From Phycisphaeraceae bacterium (GTDB lineage: Bacteria > Planctomycetota > Phycisphaerae > Phycisphaerales > Phycisphaeraceae): a DNA stretch of 15,960 nucleotides. The notes under the pieces are model-generated. The model did no database searches, was not told the DNA's origin, and saw only the letters and a list, made by a program, of their open reading frames with translations. The stretch lies in the NCBI GenBank assembly GCA_029260675.1, contig JAJDCV010000227.1, positions 1 through 15,960 on the forward strand, read 5' to 3'. The translations under genes were made by a program, and so were the position numbers. Each line of letters opens with the position of its first letter. Within the stretch, counting starts at the first letter, position 1. This document shows, piece by piece, positions 6,574 to 14,855 of the stretch.

Positions 6574-8988
6574 ATGCCTCAACGATACACCAGCAGCATA
6601 CTCCGTCATATCGCTAATACCCGGTATGAACCCCGCACACTCAGGCAACTGGCCCAGGACCTGGGTGTCTCCGACGCCGACTTCAGCCAATTCCAGGAAG
6701 CGGCCGAAAGCCTGCTCGAGGATGGTTGCGTCATCCTGGGCTCGTCTGACACCATCGCGCTACCCCCCCCGGGCAAAGAGATGGTCGGCGTCTTCCGCGC
6801 CCACGAGAAAGGCTTCGGCTTCCTCCAGCCCGACGAACTGACACAGCACGGTGACCTGTTCATCCCCCCGGGATCCACCGGCGATGCCATGAACGGCGAC
6901 CGCGTCCGCGCAAAAGTCATTCACGAAGGCAGACGCGGGGCGGGCAAATCCCCATTCGTCGGCCGGATCGTCGAGGTCCTCCAGCGGGTAGACCGCCAGT
7001 ACGTCGGCACACTGATCAAACGCGGCTCATTACACGTTGTCAAGATCGACGGACGATTGATGCGAGACCCGGTCGTTATCCGCGACCCTTCGGTTAAAAA
7101 TGCACACGTCGGTGACAAAGTCGTCATCGATATCGTTGAATACCCCAAAGACGCCAACGACGTAGCCGAAGGCGTCATCACAGAGGTCCTGGGCGAGGGC
7201 GGCGAACCCGAGATCGAAACCCTCTCCGTCATCCGGGCGTACAGCCTGGCGGAAAAGTTCGCCCCGCAAGTCCTCGAAGAGGCCCGGAAGGTGTCACGTG
7301 CGTTTGACGGCGACGCGATCCCACCCGACCGCGAAGACATCACCGGCACACTCACACTCACCATCGACCCCCCCACCGCCAAAGACTACGACGACGCCAT
7401 CTCCATCAACACCTCCGAGGAAAACGGGAAAACCGTCTTTGAGCTGGGCGTCCACATCGCCGACGTCGCACACTTCGTCACGCCCGGGTCGGCACTGGAT
7501 GAAGAAGCTTACGCACGCGGCAACAGCACCTACCTCCCCCGGGTCGTCGTCCCGATGCTCCCCGAAGTCCTCAGCAACGGCGTCTGCTCACTCCAGGAAG
7601 GCGTGAACCGCTACGCCAAGTCGTGCTTCATCAAGTACGACGCCGACGGCAAGGTTCTAGGCGAACGATTCGCTCGCACCGTGATCCGATCTGACAAGCG
7701 GATGACCTACCTGGAAGCCCAGGCCCTGATCGATGACGACATCAAAGAAGCACGCAAGCACGCAAAAACAGAGCCGAAATACCCCAAGCCCGTCATCGAA
7801 GCAACGAAATTGATGAACGACCTGGCCAAGCGTATCCGCGCACGCAGGCTCGGCCAGGGAATGATCGTGCTTGGGCTTCCCGAGGTCGAACTGATTTTTG
7901 ACAACTCGGGCAGGGTGATCGACGCAGAGCCCGAGGACAACGCCTTCACGCATACCCTGATCGAAATGTTCATGGTCGAGGCCAACGAGGCGACCGCCCG
8001 CCTGTTCGTCCGCCTCGGGGTCCCGATGATCCGGCGTATCCACCCGGACCCGGACGCCCACGGCATCAACGACCTGAGAATGTTTGCAAGAGTGGCCGGC
8101 TACAACATCCCCGCCAAGCCCAGCCGAAAGCAGCTACAAACCCTGCTCCTTGCCGTGCGCGGCAAACCGGCACAGCGGTCGGTCAACATGGCCGTGCTAC
8201 GCACACTCAGCAAGGCCGAGTACTCACCGATGTTGGTCGGACACTTCGCGTTGGCCAGTGAACACTACACCCACTTCACCAGCCCGATCAGGCGCTACCC
8301 CGACCTGATCATTCACCGCGGGATCGACGCCTACCTCAAACTCGCATCCAACGGCACCCAGGGCAAACGTGTCAACGCCAAGAGGATCGGGGCCAGGATC
8401 ACCTCAGACAACTTCGTCCCCAGTGAAGAAGAATTGCACAAACAGGGCAAGCACTGCTCAACGACGGAGCGAAACTCCGAGAGCGCCGAACGCGAGCTCC
8501 GCAACTTCCTTGTCCTGCAACTACTCGCCGACCACCTCGGCGAAGACTTCAGCGGCACCGTCACCGGCGTCACCGGCGCGGGGGTCTACATCCAGATCGA
8601 TAAGTACCTGATCGACGGATTCGTCCGCAGCAACGACCTCCCGGGCTCCGCAAACGACCGCTGGAAACACAACCCAAAAACCGGCGCACTGGTCGCCCAG
8701 CGCTCCGGCAAAACCGTGTCCATCGGCAACACCTTCACCGTCCGCGTCGCAGCCGTCGATCTGGGGCGGCGCGTCATGGAGATGGTCGTCGTCGATGGAG
8801 ATTCGAAGCGTAAATCGTCTCCGACATCTAAGAAATACAAGAACAAAACTAAGAATGACCGCCCCAAATCTAGCAGCAAGTCAAAAACCAAAAAGAAACC
8901 CAGCTTACAGTCCACCCAGAAGCAGGCCGCTAAGCCCAAAGTCAAGAAAAAATCTAAACGTAAAGCACGCGGCCCCAAGCGGCACTGA
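6574..8988 (+). CDS. rnr: Ribonuclease R (3'-5' exoribonuclease)
   Basis: RNase R degrades structured RNA 3' to 5', acting in mRNA and rRNA quality control. At 804 residues it is close to the usual length (E. coli about 813). Domain order is complete: a winged-helix segment (about 5-60), cold-shock domains (about 68-130 and 140-205), RNB catalytic domain (about 253-590), S1 domain (about 655-741), and a Lys/Ser-rich tail (744-804). The catalytic aspartates are D265, D271, D273 and D274 in LTIDPPTAKDYDDAI. Other RNB hallmarks are LPEVLSNGVCSL (329-340), ARRLGQGMIVLGLPEVEL (423-440) and HYTHFTSPIRRYPDL (564-578). The S1 domain has GTVTGVTGAGVYIQI. ATG 6574 starts the winged helix correctly but has no Shine-Dalgarno. 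The gene is divergent from a YlbF-family gene, and lgt follows after 54 bp on the same strand, so the two may be co-transcribed. Confidence 0.97.
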   Translation: MPQRYTSSILRHIANTRYEPRTLRQLAQDLGVSDADFSQFQEAAESLLEDGCVILGSSDTIALPPPGKEMVGVFRAHEKGFGFLQPDELTQHGDLFIPPGSTGDAMNGDRVRAKVIHEGRRGAGKSPFVGRIVEVLQRVDRQYVGTLIKRGSLHVVKIDGRLMRDPVVIRDPSVKNAHVGDKVVIDIVEYPKDANDVAEGVITEVLGEGGEPEIETLSVIRAYSLAEKFAPQVLEEARKVSRAFDGDAIPPDREDITGTLTLTIDPPTAKDYDDAISINTSEENGKTVFELGVHIADVAHFVTPGSALDEEAYARGNSTYLPRVVVPMLPEVLSNGVCSLQEGVNRYAKSCFIKYDADGKVLGERFARTVIRSDKRMTYLEAQALIDDDIKEARKHAKTEPKYPKPVIEATKLMNDLAKRIRARRLGQGMIVLGLPEVELIFDNSGRVIDAEPEDNAFTHTLIEMFMVEANEATARLFVRLGVPMIRRIHPDPDAHGINDLRMFARVAGYNIPAKPSRKQLQTLLLAVRGKPAQRSVNMAVLRTLSKAEYSPMLVGHFALASEHYTHFTSPIRRYPDLIIHRGIDAYLKLASNGTQGKRVNAKRIGARITSDNFVPSEEELHKQGKHCSTTERNSESAERELRNFLVLQLLADHLGEDFSGTVTGVTGAGVYIQIDKYLIDGFVRSNDLPGSANDRWKHNPKTGALVAQRSGKTVSIGNTFTVRVAAVDLGRRVMEMVVVDGDSKRKSSPTSKKYKNKTKNDRPKSSSKSKTKKKPSLQSTQKQAAKPKVKKKSKRKARGPKRH

Positions 8989-9042
8989 CACACCCACTCG
9001 TTGAGCCGGCAATTCCTCCTGGCCACATAGACCGGGCACACC

Positions 9043-10074
9043 ATGGCACTCGCGGTTTGGCTTCACAACCTCAGCCCGATACTGATTGAGTTGGGACCGC
9101 TCCCCATCAGGTGGTACGGCTTGTCGTACCTCGCCGGCTTTCTTGTCGCCTACCTGATGGTCAAGCGTGTCTGTCGAGTCGGAATCTCAACACTCAAGCC
9201 CGAGCATGCCGCCGACCTGGTCTTCGCGGTTGCGATCGGGATCGTGCTGGGTGGCCGATTGGGTTACGTCCTGCTCTACAAGCCCGGGATGATCGATGAC
9301 TTTTCCAAAACACTTCCCTTCTGGGACGTGCTTGCAATCAATAAAGGCGGCATGGCCAGCCACGGCGGGATGATCGGGGGGATGCTGGGTTGCCTGTTCT
9401 ACGCGAGGCGACACAAGCATGACTTCCTCTACCTCACAGACCTGTTCGCCTTCACCGCACCCCTGGGTGTATTCTTCGGCCGGGTCGCCAATTTCATCAA
9501 CGGTGAACTGCTCGGTCGACCCTGCGACCCTGAATTCCCCCTAGCTGTGAAGTTTCCACAAGAATTGTTTGATGCACCGGACACAAAACTGGATGCGGTG
9601 TTCGCGGCACTGCCAGCGCCCGGATCCGTCGTGCCAAGCCTGACCAAGTGGGACGCGGGTACAGTGACCAGCCTTATCCAGGAGGGGAATCGTATGATCG
9701 CCCACGCGGTCGAGCCCTTCTTAACTGCCCGCCACCCTTCGCAACTCTACGCCGGTGTCATGGAGGGTCTGGTCGTGTTATCCGTATTAGCCATCGTCTG
9801 GACCAAACCACGCAAGCCCGGCGTGATTGCCGGGATGTGTTCGATGGTCTACGCCTTGATGCGGATATCCGATGAGTTCTTCCGGATGCCCGATTCGCAC
9901 CTTATGGACAAAGAGTTCGCCACGCTGCACATCACACGCGGGCAGTGGCTAAGCGGCCTGCTCTTCGCCTTCGGAGCGGTCCTGGTGATCGTGTCGATGA
10001 AAAGAAAATCCACCGTCATGGGCGGATGGCTGCCGGGCAAACCAGTAGCCGGAGCAAAGCCTCAACAGCCGTAG
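9043..10074 (+). CDS. lgt: Prolipoprotein diacylglyceryl transferase
   Basis: Lgt moves diacylglycerol from phosphatidylglycerol onto the lipobox cysteine of prolipoproteins at the inner membrane, the first step of lipoprotein maturation. The protein is 343 residues, longer than the roughly 290 of E. coli Lgt. Family landmarks are PIRWYGLSYLAGF (21-33), GGRLGYVLLY (70-79), the essential-histidine region GGMASHGG (102-109, H107), the signature GRVANFINGELLG (146-158), HPSQLYAGVMEG (231-242) and ISDEFFRMPD (275-284). About seven membrane segments can be traced. The extra length is mainly an insert between residues about 165 and 228, after the signature motif and before HPSQLY, in the periplasmic part. 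A short Pro/Ala/Lys tail ends the protein. It follows rnr by 54 bp and is convergent with the peptide-transport genes. Confidence 0.96.
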   Translation: MALAVWLHNLSPILIELGPLPIRWYGLSYLAGFLVAYLMVKRVCRVGISTLKPEHAADLVFAVAIGIVLGGRLGYVLLYKPGMIDDFSKTLPFWDVLAINKGGMASHGGMIGGMLGCLFYARRHKHDFLYLTDLFAFTAPLGVFFGRVANFINGELLGRPCDPEFPLAVKFPQELFDAPDTKLDAVFAALPAPGSVVPSLTKWDAGTVTSLIQEGNRMIAHAVEPFLTARHPSQLYAGVMEGLVVLSVLAIVWTKPRKPGVIAGMCSMVYALMRISDEFFRMPDSHLMDKEFATLHITRGQWLSGLLFAFGAVLVIVSMKRKSTVMGGWLPGKPVAGAKPQQP

Positions 10075-10106
10075 TCCATTACACCACCATGCGGTTTCTG
10101 TTTATT

Positions 10107-10162
10107 TCACGGGCGTCCGCTTTACCCTCAGCCCCCGGCTTTGCCGGGGGATCGGCCCGTGA
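10107..10162. terminator. Nested hairpin between convergent lgt and oppB-like genes
   Basis: An inner perfect stem CCCCCGGC (10132-10139) / GCCGGGGG (10143-10150) with a 3-nt loop lies inside an outer 8-bp stem TCACGGGC (10107-10114) / GCCCGTGA (10155-10162). The element fills the middle of the 116-bp gap between two 3' ends, so a bidirectional transcription barrier is likely. No T-run follows on either strand, so termination would not be of the classical intrinsic kind. Confidence 0.5.
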
Positions 10163-10190
10163 TGGGCACGAGTATTTATCGTGATGCGTA

Positions 10191-11129
10191 TCACAGCTCG
10201 ATACGCGGGTCGATCCAGGCGTAAGCCACATCGACAATCAGGTTGAACATCACGAGCATCGTCGAAAAAGTCAGCACCACACCGAGGATCAGGAACTGGT
10301 CCTTGTTGATCACGGAGTTGACGAAGTGATCACCCATGCCGGGGATATTAAAGAGCTTCTCGACAACGAACGATCCGGTCATGACACTCGCGGCCGCGGG
10401 TCCCATGAAGCTGAGCACGGGGAGGTAGGCAACCTTCAAGGCATGCTCAAAGAGCGCTTTGTGCTTCGATAGGCCCTTGGCGCGTGCGGTGCGGATATAG
10501 TCACTGGACATGATGTCAGCCAATCCCAGTCTCACCAGCCGGGCAATGTACGCCGCCGGTGCGATCCCCAGCGTCACCGCCGGGAGAAAAATGTGCATCG
10601 GCGAACCCCACCCCGCCACCGGGAACCACTTGAACATCCCCGCAAACACAACCAGCAATACCGATCCGGTCACAAAGTTTGGCAGACTGATCCCCACCAA
10701 CGCGACACCCAGGCTTGATAGATCCAACATCCCACCCGGGCGTAACGCGCCGATCACCCCCGACACCGTCCCGATGAAAAGCGCCACCGCCAGCGCAGCC
10801 GAACCGAGCATCACACTCACCGGGAGGCTGGATCCGATGATCCCCGACACCCGCTCATCCTGATGATGAAGTGACGGACCAAAGTCTGGCCAGGCACGGT
10901 CCGTCCCCACCACGATCCCCTTCAGGTAGCTCATCCCAAAATAGACCGGCCCTTTGTCGAGGCTGTACTGCCGCATCATCGCGGCCTTGATCTCAGGCTT
11001 GACCTCCCGGCCGTCGTCCGTGCTCAACGGGTCGCCCGGTACCACCCACGCAAGCAACAGCGTCACCACAAAGATCACCGCCAATATCAGCGGGAACTGC
11101 ACCAAACGCCAGAAGATCAATCGAAACAT
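10191..11129 (-). CDS. Peptide/oligopeptide ABC transporter permease, OppB type
   Basis: A 312-residue inner-membrane permease of the OppB/DppB type, which with an OppC-type partner forms the channel for imported peptides. It begins with the usual membrane segment (residues 10-30) followed by PGDPL (31-35), and has about six hydrophobic segments. The EAA loop that docks on the ATPase is YIRTARAKGLSKHKALFEHA (211-230). Other OppB marks are FLPAVTLGIAPAAYIARLVR (181-200), the E-lF-iPGmG motif at 257-266, and the C-terminal DPRI (307-310). Length and motifs are normal. It follows the binding-protein gene by 57 bp on the same strand, with a weak AAGGCGG ribosome binding region. No OppC or ATPase gene follows; the next gene is convergent lgt. 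Confidence 0.93.
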   Translation of the reverse strand: MFRLIFWRLVQFPLILAVIFVVTLLLAWVVPGDPLSTDDGREVKPEIKAAMMRQYSLDKGPVYFGMSYLKGIVVGTDRAWPDFGPSLHHQDERVSGIIGSSLPVSVMLGSAALAVALFIGTVSGVIGALRPGGMLDLSSLGVALVGISLPNFVTGSVLLVVFAGMFKWFPVAGWGSPMHIFLPAVTLGIAPAAYIARLVRLGLADIMSSDYIRTARAKGLSKHKALFEHALKVAYLPVLSFMGPAAASVMTGSFVVEKLFNIPGMGDHFVNSVINKDQFLILGVVLTFSTMLVMFNLIVDVAYAWIDPRIEL

Positions 11130-11186
11130 TAATTCGCCGCCTTTTTTCTCAAGCCAAACGGTCGGCCCCCGGCGCTTCCCATCCGG

Positions 11187-12950
11187 TCATTTCGCCCTAC
11201 CATCTCCCCGCTCCCGATCCACCGAAATGTGCTCGAAGCGCACACGGCTCCAACTGTTCAGGCCAAGACCACTCACACGATCAGGGTCGAACAATGCCAC
11301 CTCGACCTGGTGATAGATCAACGCCATAGGTGATTCTCTAATCAAAACTGATTCGGCCTGACGCAGCAGATCTCTGCGGAGTTCCGGGTCGGAGGCCTCA
11401 GCGGCCTGGTCCAAGAGCCGATCGAACTCCAGGTTCTCCCACTTCGTGGTGTTGTTTTCATCGTCACTCCGACGGATATCTAGCCACGTCGTCGGGTCGG
11501 CGTAATCCCCGTACCACGCGGCCCGTCGGATCGTGTAGTCCTGGGTACGGGATCGGGCGGAGCTGATCTTCGTTTCCACGCCCTCCAGCGTCACATCCAC
11601 CCCCAGGTATTCCTTCCACATATTCTGGATCGCCTGGGCGGTGTTCTCATGTCCACCGTTGGTGTTGTAGAGGATGGAGAGCCCCTTGATCTCTCCGCCA
11701 TCTTCGTAGCCGGCTTCCGCCAGCAGCGCCTTGGCACGCACGGGGTCGAAGCGTGGGCCATCCTCGGTCGGCGGAACATAATGCTTCAACGCCGTCGGCG
11801 GCACGAAGCTGTACGCCGGCGGCTCATCCAGGCGCGTCACCGACTTGATGATCTCGTCCCGGTCGATCGCCATCGCCAAGGCCTTACGTACACGCGGATC
11901 AGCCAGCGCGTTGGGTTCGCCGTTGTTCAGCGTCGGCTGGCAGTTGAAGTTGTAGAAATACGTCCCCGCCCTCGGCACCACATGCACGTCGTTCCGATCA
12001 CTGCGGATCATGTCGTAGGCGATCGCCGGGATCACGCCGGGGACGTAATCGATATCGCCCGACTCGTAGGCCAGAAGTTGCGACTGCTCATTGCTGACGA
12101 TCATTTCGAGCACTGAGTTGTTCTTCATCGATGCCCGGTCCCAGTAGCACTCGTTGGCAACCATGTAGTTATACCGGCGATATTTGCGATCCTGGAGGAT
12201 GTAAGGCCCGTTTGAGATCAGCCTTTCGGGGTCGTTCCAATAGGTTGGATCATCCAGCAGGCCGCCGGTGTCCGCGTTGAAGATAACGCCGGCCCGGACA
12301 CTGGGCGGATGCACGGGCATGAACGTCGCAAACGCCAACATGTCCAGGAAGTACTCGGTCCGCCGGTTAAGTTGCAGCACCAGCGTCCGATCGTCGGGTG
12401 CTGATAAAGCCACAAGCTCGTCAAACTTCTTCTGAGCCTCGTCCCAGTACACCCGGGCGTCTTGCTCCGAACCCCCGCCTTCGCCAAAGGTCTCGACGTA
12501 CCGCTCCAATTGATCGGACCGCCAATGGAAAAACGCTTCCGCTCCCTTGATGAAGAACATGAAATGGCCGTAGCCGGCAGCGGTGTCGGGCAGCATCGCT
12601 CTGCGCCAGCTATAAAGGAAATCACCTGCCGTAACCGGATCGCCGTTGGACCAACGCGCGTTCTCGCGGAGGTGGAACGTATAAGTCAGCCCGTCCTCAG
12701 AGATATCCCAGGATTCGGCGACCCCGGGATAGGTCTTCATGTCATTGAAATCCAGGATGACCAGCGTTTCAAACAACGCATCGGTCAGCCGGATGTCATG
12801 CAGGTAGGTCATCCGCTGGGGGTCACGGCTGTTGTGTTCGGCCGTGGACGAATACACAAAATCGGCTTGCGGCTGGGGATCGCCGAACCCCCCGATGACC
12901 AGGGGGATGACGAACATAAGCAGGATGAGCCCGGCTATCCGTTTGATCAT
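11187..12950 (-). CDS. Peptide ABC transporter substrate-binding protein, OppA type (SBP family 5)
   Basis: A 587-residue extracytoplasmic solute-binding protein of family 5, which would capture oligopeptides and deliver them to an OppB/OppC permease. The N-terminus is a signal sequence or anchor (MIKRIAGLILLMFVIPLVIG, residues 1-20) followed by GFGDPQPQ. There is no lipobox cysteine, unusual for this family in organisms where it is membrane-tethered. Family patterns are LTDALFETLV (55-64), the region 77-117 with AESWDISEDGLTYTFHLREN and the ENARWSNGDPVTAGDF continuation, and near the middle DPRVRKALAMAIDRDEI. The final third has the RRAAWYGDYADPTTWLD block seen in OppA proteins. Start ATG 12950 is set by the signal peptide; no Shine-Dalgarno is seen, but a TACACT hexamer lies 7 nt upstream. 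The permease gene follows 57 bp downstream. Confidence 0.93.
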   Translation of the reverse strand: MIKRIAGLILLMFVIPLVIGGFGDPQPQADFVYSSTAEHNSRDPQRMTYLHDIRLTDALFETLVILDFNDMKTYPGVAESWDISEDGLTYTFHLRENARWSNGDPVTAGDFLYSWRRAMLPDTAAGYGHFMFFIKGAEAFFHWRSDQLERYVETFGEGGGSEQDARVYWDEAQKKFDELVALSAPDDRTLVLQLNRRTEYFLDMLAFATFMPVHPPSVRAGVIFNADTGGLLDDPTYWNDPERLISNGPYILQDRKYRRYNYMVANECYWDRASMKNNSVLEMIVSNEQSQLLAYESGDIDYVPGVIPAIAYDMIRSDRNDVHVVPRAGTYFYNFNCQPTLNNGEPNALADPRVRKALAMAIDRDEIIKSVTRLDEPPAYSFVPPTALKHYVPPTEDGPRFDPVRAKALLAEAGYEDGGEIKGLSILYNTNGGHENTAQAIQNMWKEYLGVDVTLEGVETKISSARSRTQDYTIRRAAWYGDYADPTTWLDIRRSDDENNTTKWENLEFDRLLDQAAEASDPELRRDLLRQAESVLIRESPMALIYHQVEVALFDPDRVSGLGLNSWSRVRFEHISVDRERGDGRAK

Positions 12951-13045
12951 GCCTAAGAGTGTAACCCCTTCCCCGGCACCAAACAGGCGGATTCATGGCC
13001 AGGCTGGCGAAATCACGAGGATGGTTGGCCAGATGCCCTGCCGGG

Positions 13046-14290
13046 TCAGCCACTGTGGTCAAAACTGATATCCGCGTAGCGTGAGGCGGGCCCGGTCACT
13101 TTCAGCAACTCGATGTAATACCTCAGACTGGCACCGGGCGGGATGACCCCGGCCGCACCGTGCTCGCCGTAGCCAAGATACGGGGGGATCTCGATCGTTC
13201 GTGTCTCGCCCTCGATCATACCGATCACGCCCAGTTCCCACCCCTGGATCACCTCGCCGGCTCCGATGCGAAACTCGACCGGTTCACCCCGATCATATGA
13301 GCTGTCATACGCCATCGAGCTGCGATCAATATACGCCTTGTAATGCACCTGGACCGTGTCACCCGGCCGGGCGATCGAGCCGTGCCCGGGCGTGTCGGTG
13401 GTGACACGGACACCCGGCAGGACACCGACCAATTCGAAGTCAAACTGTAAGGTGGTTTCGGGCAACTCCACCGAACCGGGATACCGTCCGAATAACAATT
13501 CCGGCGAAAGGATCACACGCCGCTTCTCACCGACACGCATCCCGGCGACCCCCTCATCCCAACCACGGGGCGCCCCGCCAGACCATAAAACAAAACCCAC
13601 CGGACGCTCGGGGACCGACCGATCGATCTGCTGGCCTGATAAGCTCGACGCGGTAAACTGCACCAGCACATACCGCCCCGCAACCGCGGTATCACCCGTG
13701 CCCGGCCGAAGGATCGTGTACCGCAGGCCCGATGCCGTGCCTATGTAGTGCTGGCCCGATGCTTCGACAAATATTTGGGGATCTCCCCGACCACCTACAA
13801 CCACCGCATCTCCCACCGTGCCTGTACCTGTCAAGGTATTGATGTCAACACCCATGCCCGTACCGGTTCCCGCTGACCCGGATGCACCGGGTGTTGGTTG
13901 ATCGGCAGGCAGATGCCCCGTCCCGCCCGTTTGGTTATCGGGCCGTACCAGGTACCACGTCACGGACGCGATGATTGCCGCAACGATGAGCAGCAGCACC
14001 CAGCGCATCACACCGGGTCGAGACGATTGTCCCGTGGCGTCGTGGATCTGTTGGGCCGAACGCTCGGCTCCCACTCCGCGGGCATGCTGTGTCTTCTCAA
14101 GCATATCTAAGTAGCGCTGCTCATCCTTATCAGACCCTTTGCGTGTGAAGGAGCCGTAATACCCCTGCCCGTCACTGCGCCTAACCGCATAAAAGATACG
14201 GCCTTCGCCGTCACGGATCGCTCGCTGCAGATCCTGGTCTCGGACTTTGACAGCCTGGCCGTCATGGGGGCTGTGAACAATCATCGCCAT
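13046..14290 (-). CDS. Membrane-anchored protein with two FKBP-type prolyl isomerase domains
   Basis: A 414-residue protein. A soluble N-terminal part (1-94) contains DLQRAIRDGEGRIFYAVRRS (20-39), a block I cannot assign. One membrane helix follows at about 95-115, then a Gly/Thr/Pro-rich linker (about 119-165), then two tandem FKBP domains (about 187-291 and 292-398), expected outside the cytoplasm. Domain 2 keeps the FKBP12-type pocket: Y317, Y328, D329, F340, V347, I348, W351, Y374, H377 and I383, so it is probably an active peptidyl-prolyl isomerase. Domain 1 keeps W244 and D223 but has F212 and F267 at the two tyrosine positions and APRGW instead of VIxGW, so it looks degenerate. The start is ATG 14290 because AGGAG lies about 9 nt upstream; the open frame continues to 14419 without sense. 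The oppA-like gene lies 95 bp downstream. A folding role for envelope proteins is inference. Confidence 0.88.
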   Translation of the reverse strand: MAMIVHSPHDGQAVKVRDQDLQRAIRDGEGRIFYAVRRSDGQGYYGSFTRKGSDKDEQRYLDMLEKTQHARGVGAERSAQQIHDATGQSSRPGVMRWVLLLIVAAIIASVTWYLVRPDNQTGGTGHLPADQPTPGASGSAGTGTGMGVDINTLTGTGTVGDAVVVGGRGDPQIFVEASGQHYIGTASGLRYTILRPGTGDTAVAGRYVLVQFTASSLSGQQIDRSVPERPVGFVLWSGGAPRGWDEGVAGMRVGEKRRVILSPELLFGRYPGSVELPETTLQFDFELVGVLPGVRVTTDTPGHGSIARPGDTVQVHYKAYIDRSSMAYDSSYDRGEPVEFRIGAGEVIQGWELGVIGMIEGETRTIEIPPYLGYGEHGAAGVIPPGASLRYYIELLKVTGPASRYADISFDHSG

Positions 14291-14574
14291 AACACGTCTC
14301 TCCTGTCGGGGCGTAGGCCGGATCAGATGGGGCCTTGCACAACCCTGCCGCCGGTCCACACTATGGATCGTGACGGGTCCCGCAGGATATATTCGGACAC
14401 AACCGCGACGTGAGATCAACCCACCGCCATCGACACGTTCTTTGGTCCGCTGTAGTTACACCCTCAAGGCTCGGTCTGAACCTGTCCGATCCAAGGCAGG
14501 CGACGAGAAGTCACCTCGCAATGGGCCTTTATGTAATCGGCCTATCTGAACAGGACACGCCTTTGGAGCCAGGC

Positions 14575-14772
14575 ATGAGCAAGCAGCAAATGATCGACCT
14601 TATCCGTCAACGCAACCGCTCAGCGACGAGCGACTTCCTCGTGAAGTTTGATGAAGACGCCCTGAGGACCTATCTCCGCCGCCTGACCACCGTGCAAGGC
14701 CACCGCGGCCGATCCAGTGTCTGGGTCCGTGACGGCGTCTCCCCCGCCTCTGTCACAAGGGCGTGTGCGTAA
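14575..14772 (+). CDS. Small hypothetical protein (65 aa)
   Basis: A 65-residue protein of unknown function. The first 38 residues are amphipathic and charged, with MSKQQMIDLIRQRNRSATSD and FLVKFDEDALRTYLRRL, reading like two or three short helices. The last 25 residues are basic and rather low in hydrophobicity. It looks like a real small gene because GGAG lies 7-10 nt before ATG 14575 and because the helical part has a protein-like residue pattern. The open frame extends upstream to 14410 (next in-frame ATG at 14521), without a ribosome binding site. It is divergent from the FKBP gene. I cannot assign a family with certainty. Confidence 0.6.
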   Translation: MSKQQMIDLIRQRNRSATSDFLVKFDEDALRTYLRRLTTVQGHRGRSSVWVRDGVSPASVTRACA

Positions 14773-14855
14773 ACACCTTATCGAGATGTGCGCCGGGTCC
14801 CGTATGAATCAACAGCTCTGTCCAAGGCCGCTGTCAGGGACATCGCGTATTAGAT

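Noticed and set aside
7657..8069. Minus-strand frames of 134 and 120 codons
   Set aside because: They lie antisense within the RNB domain of RNase R, with no family resemblance.
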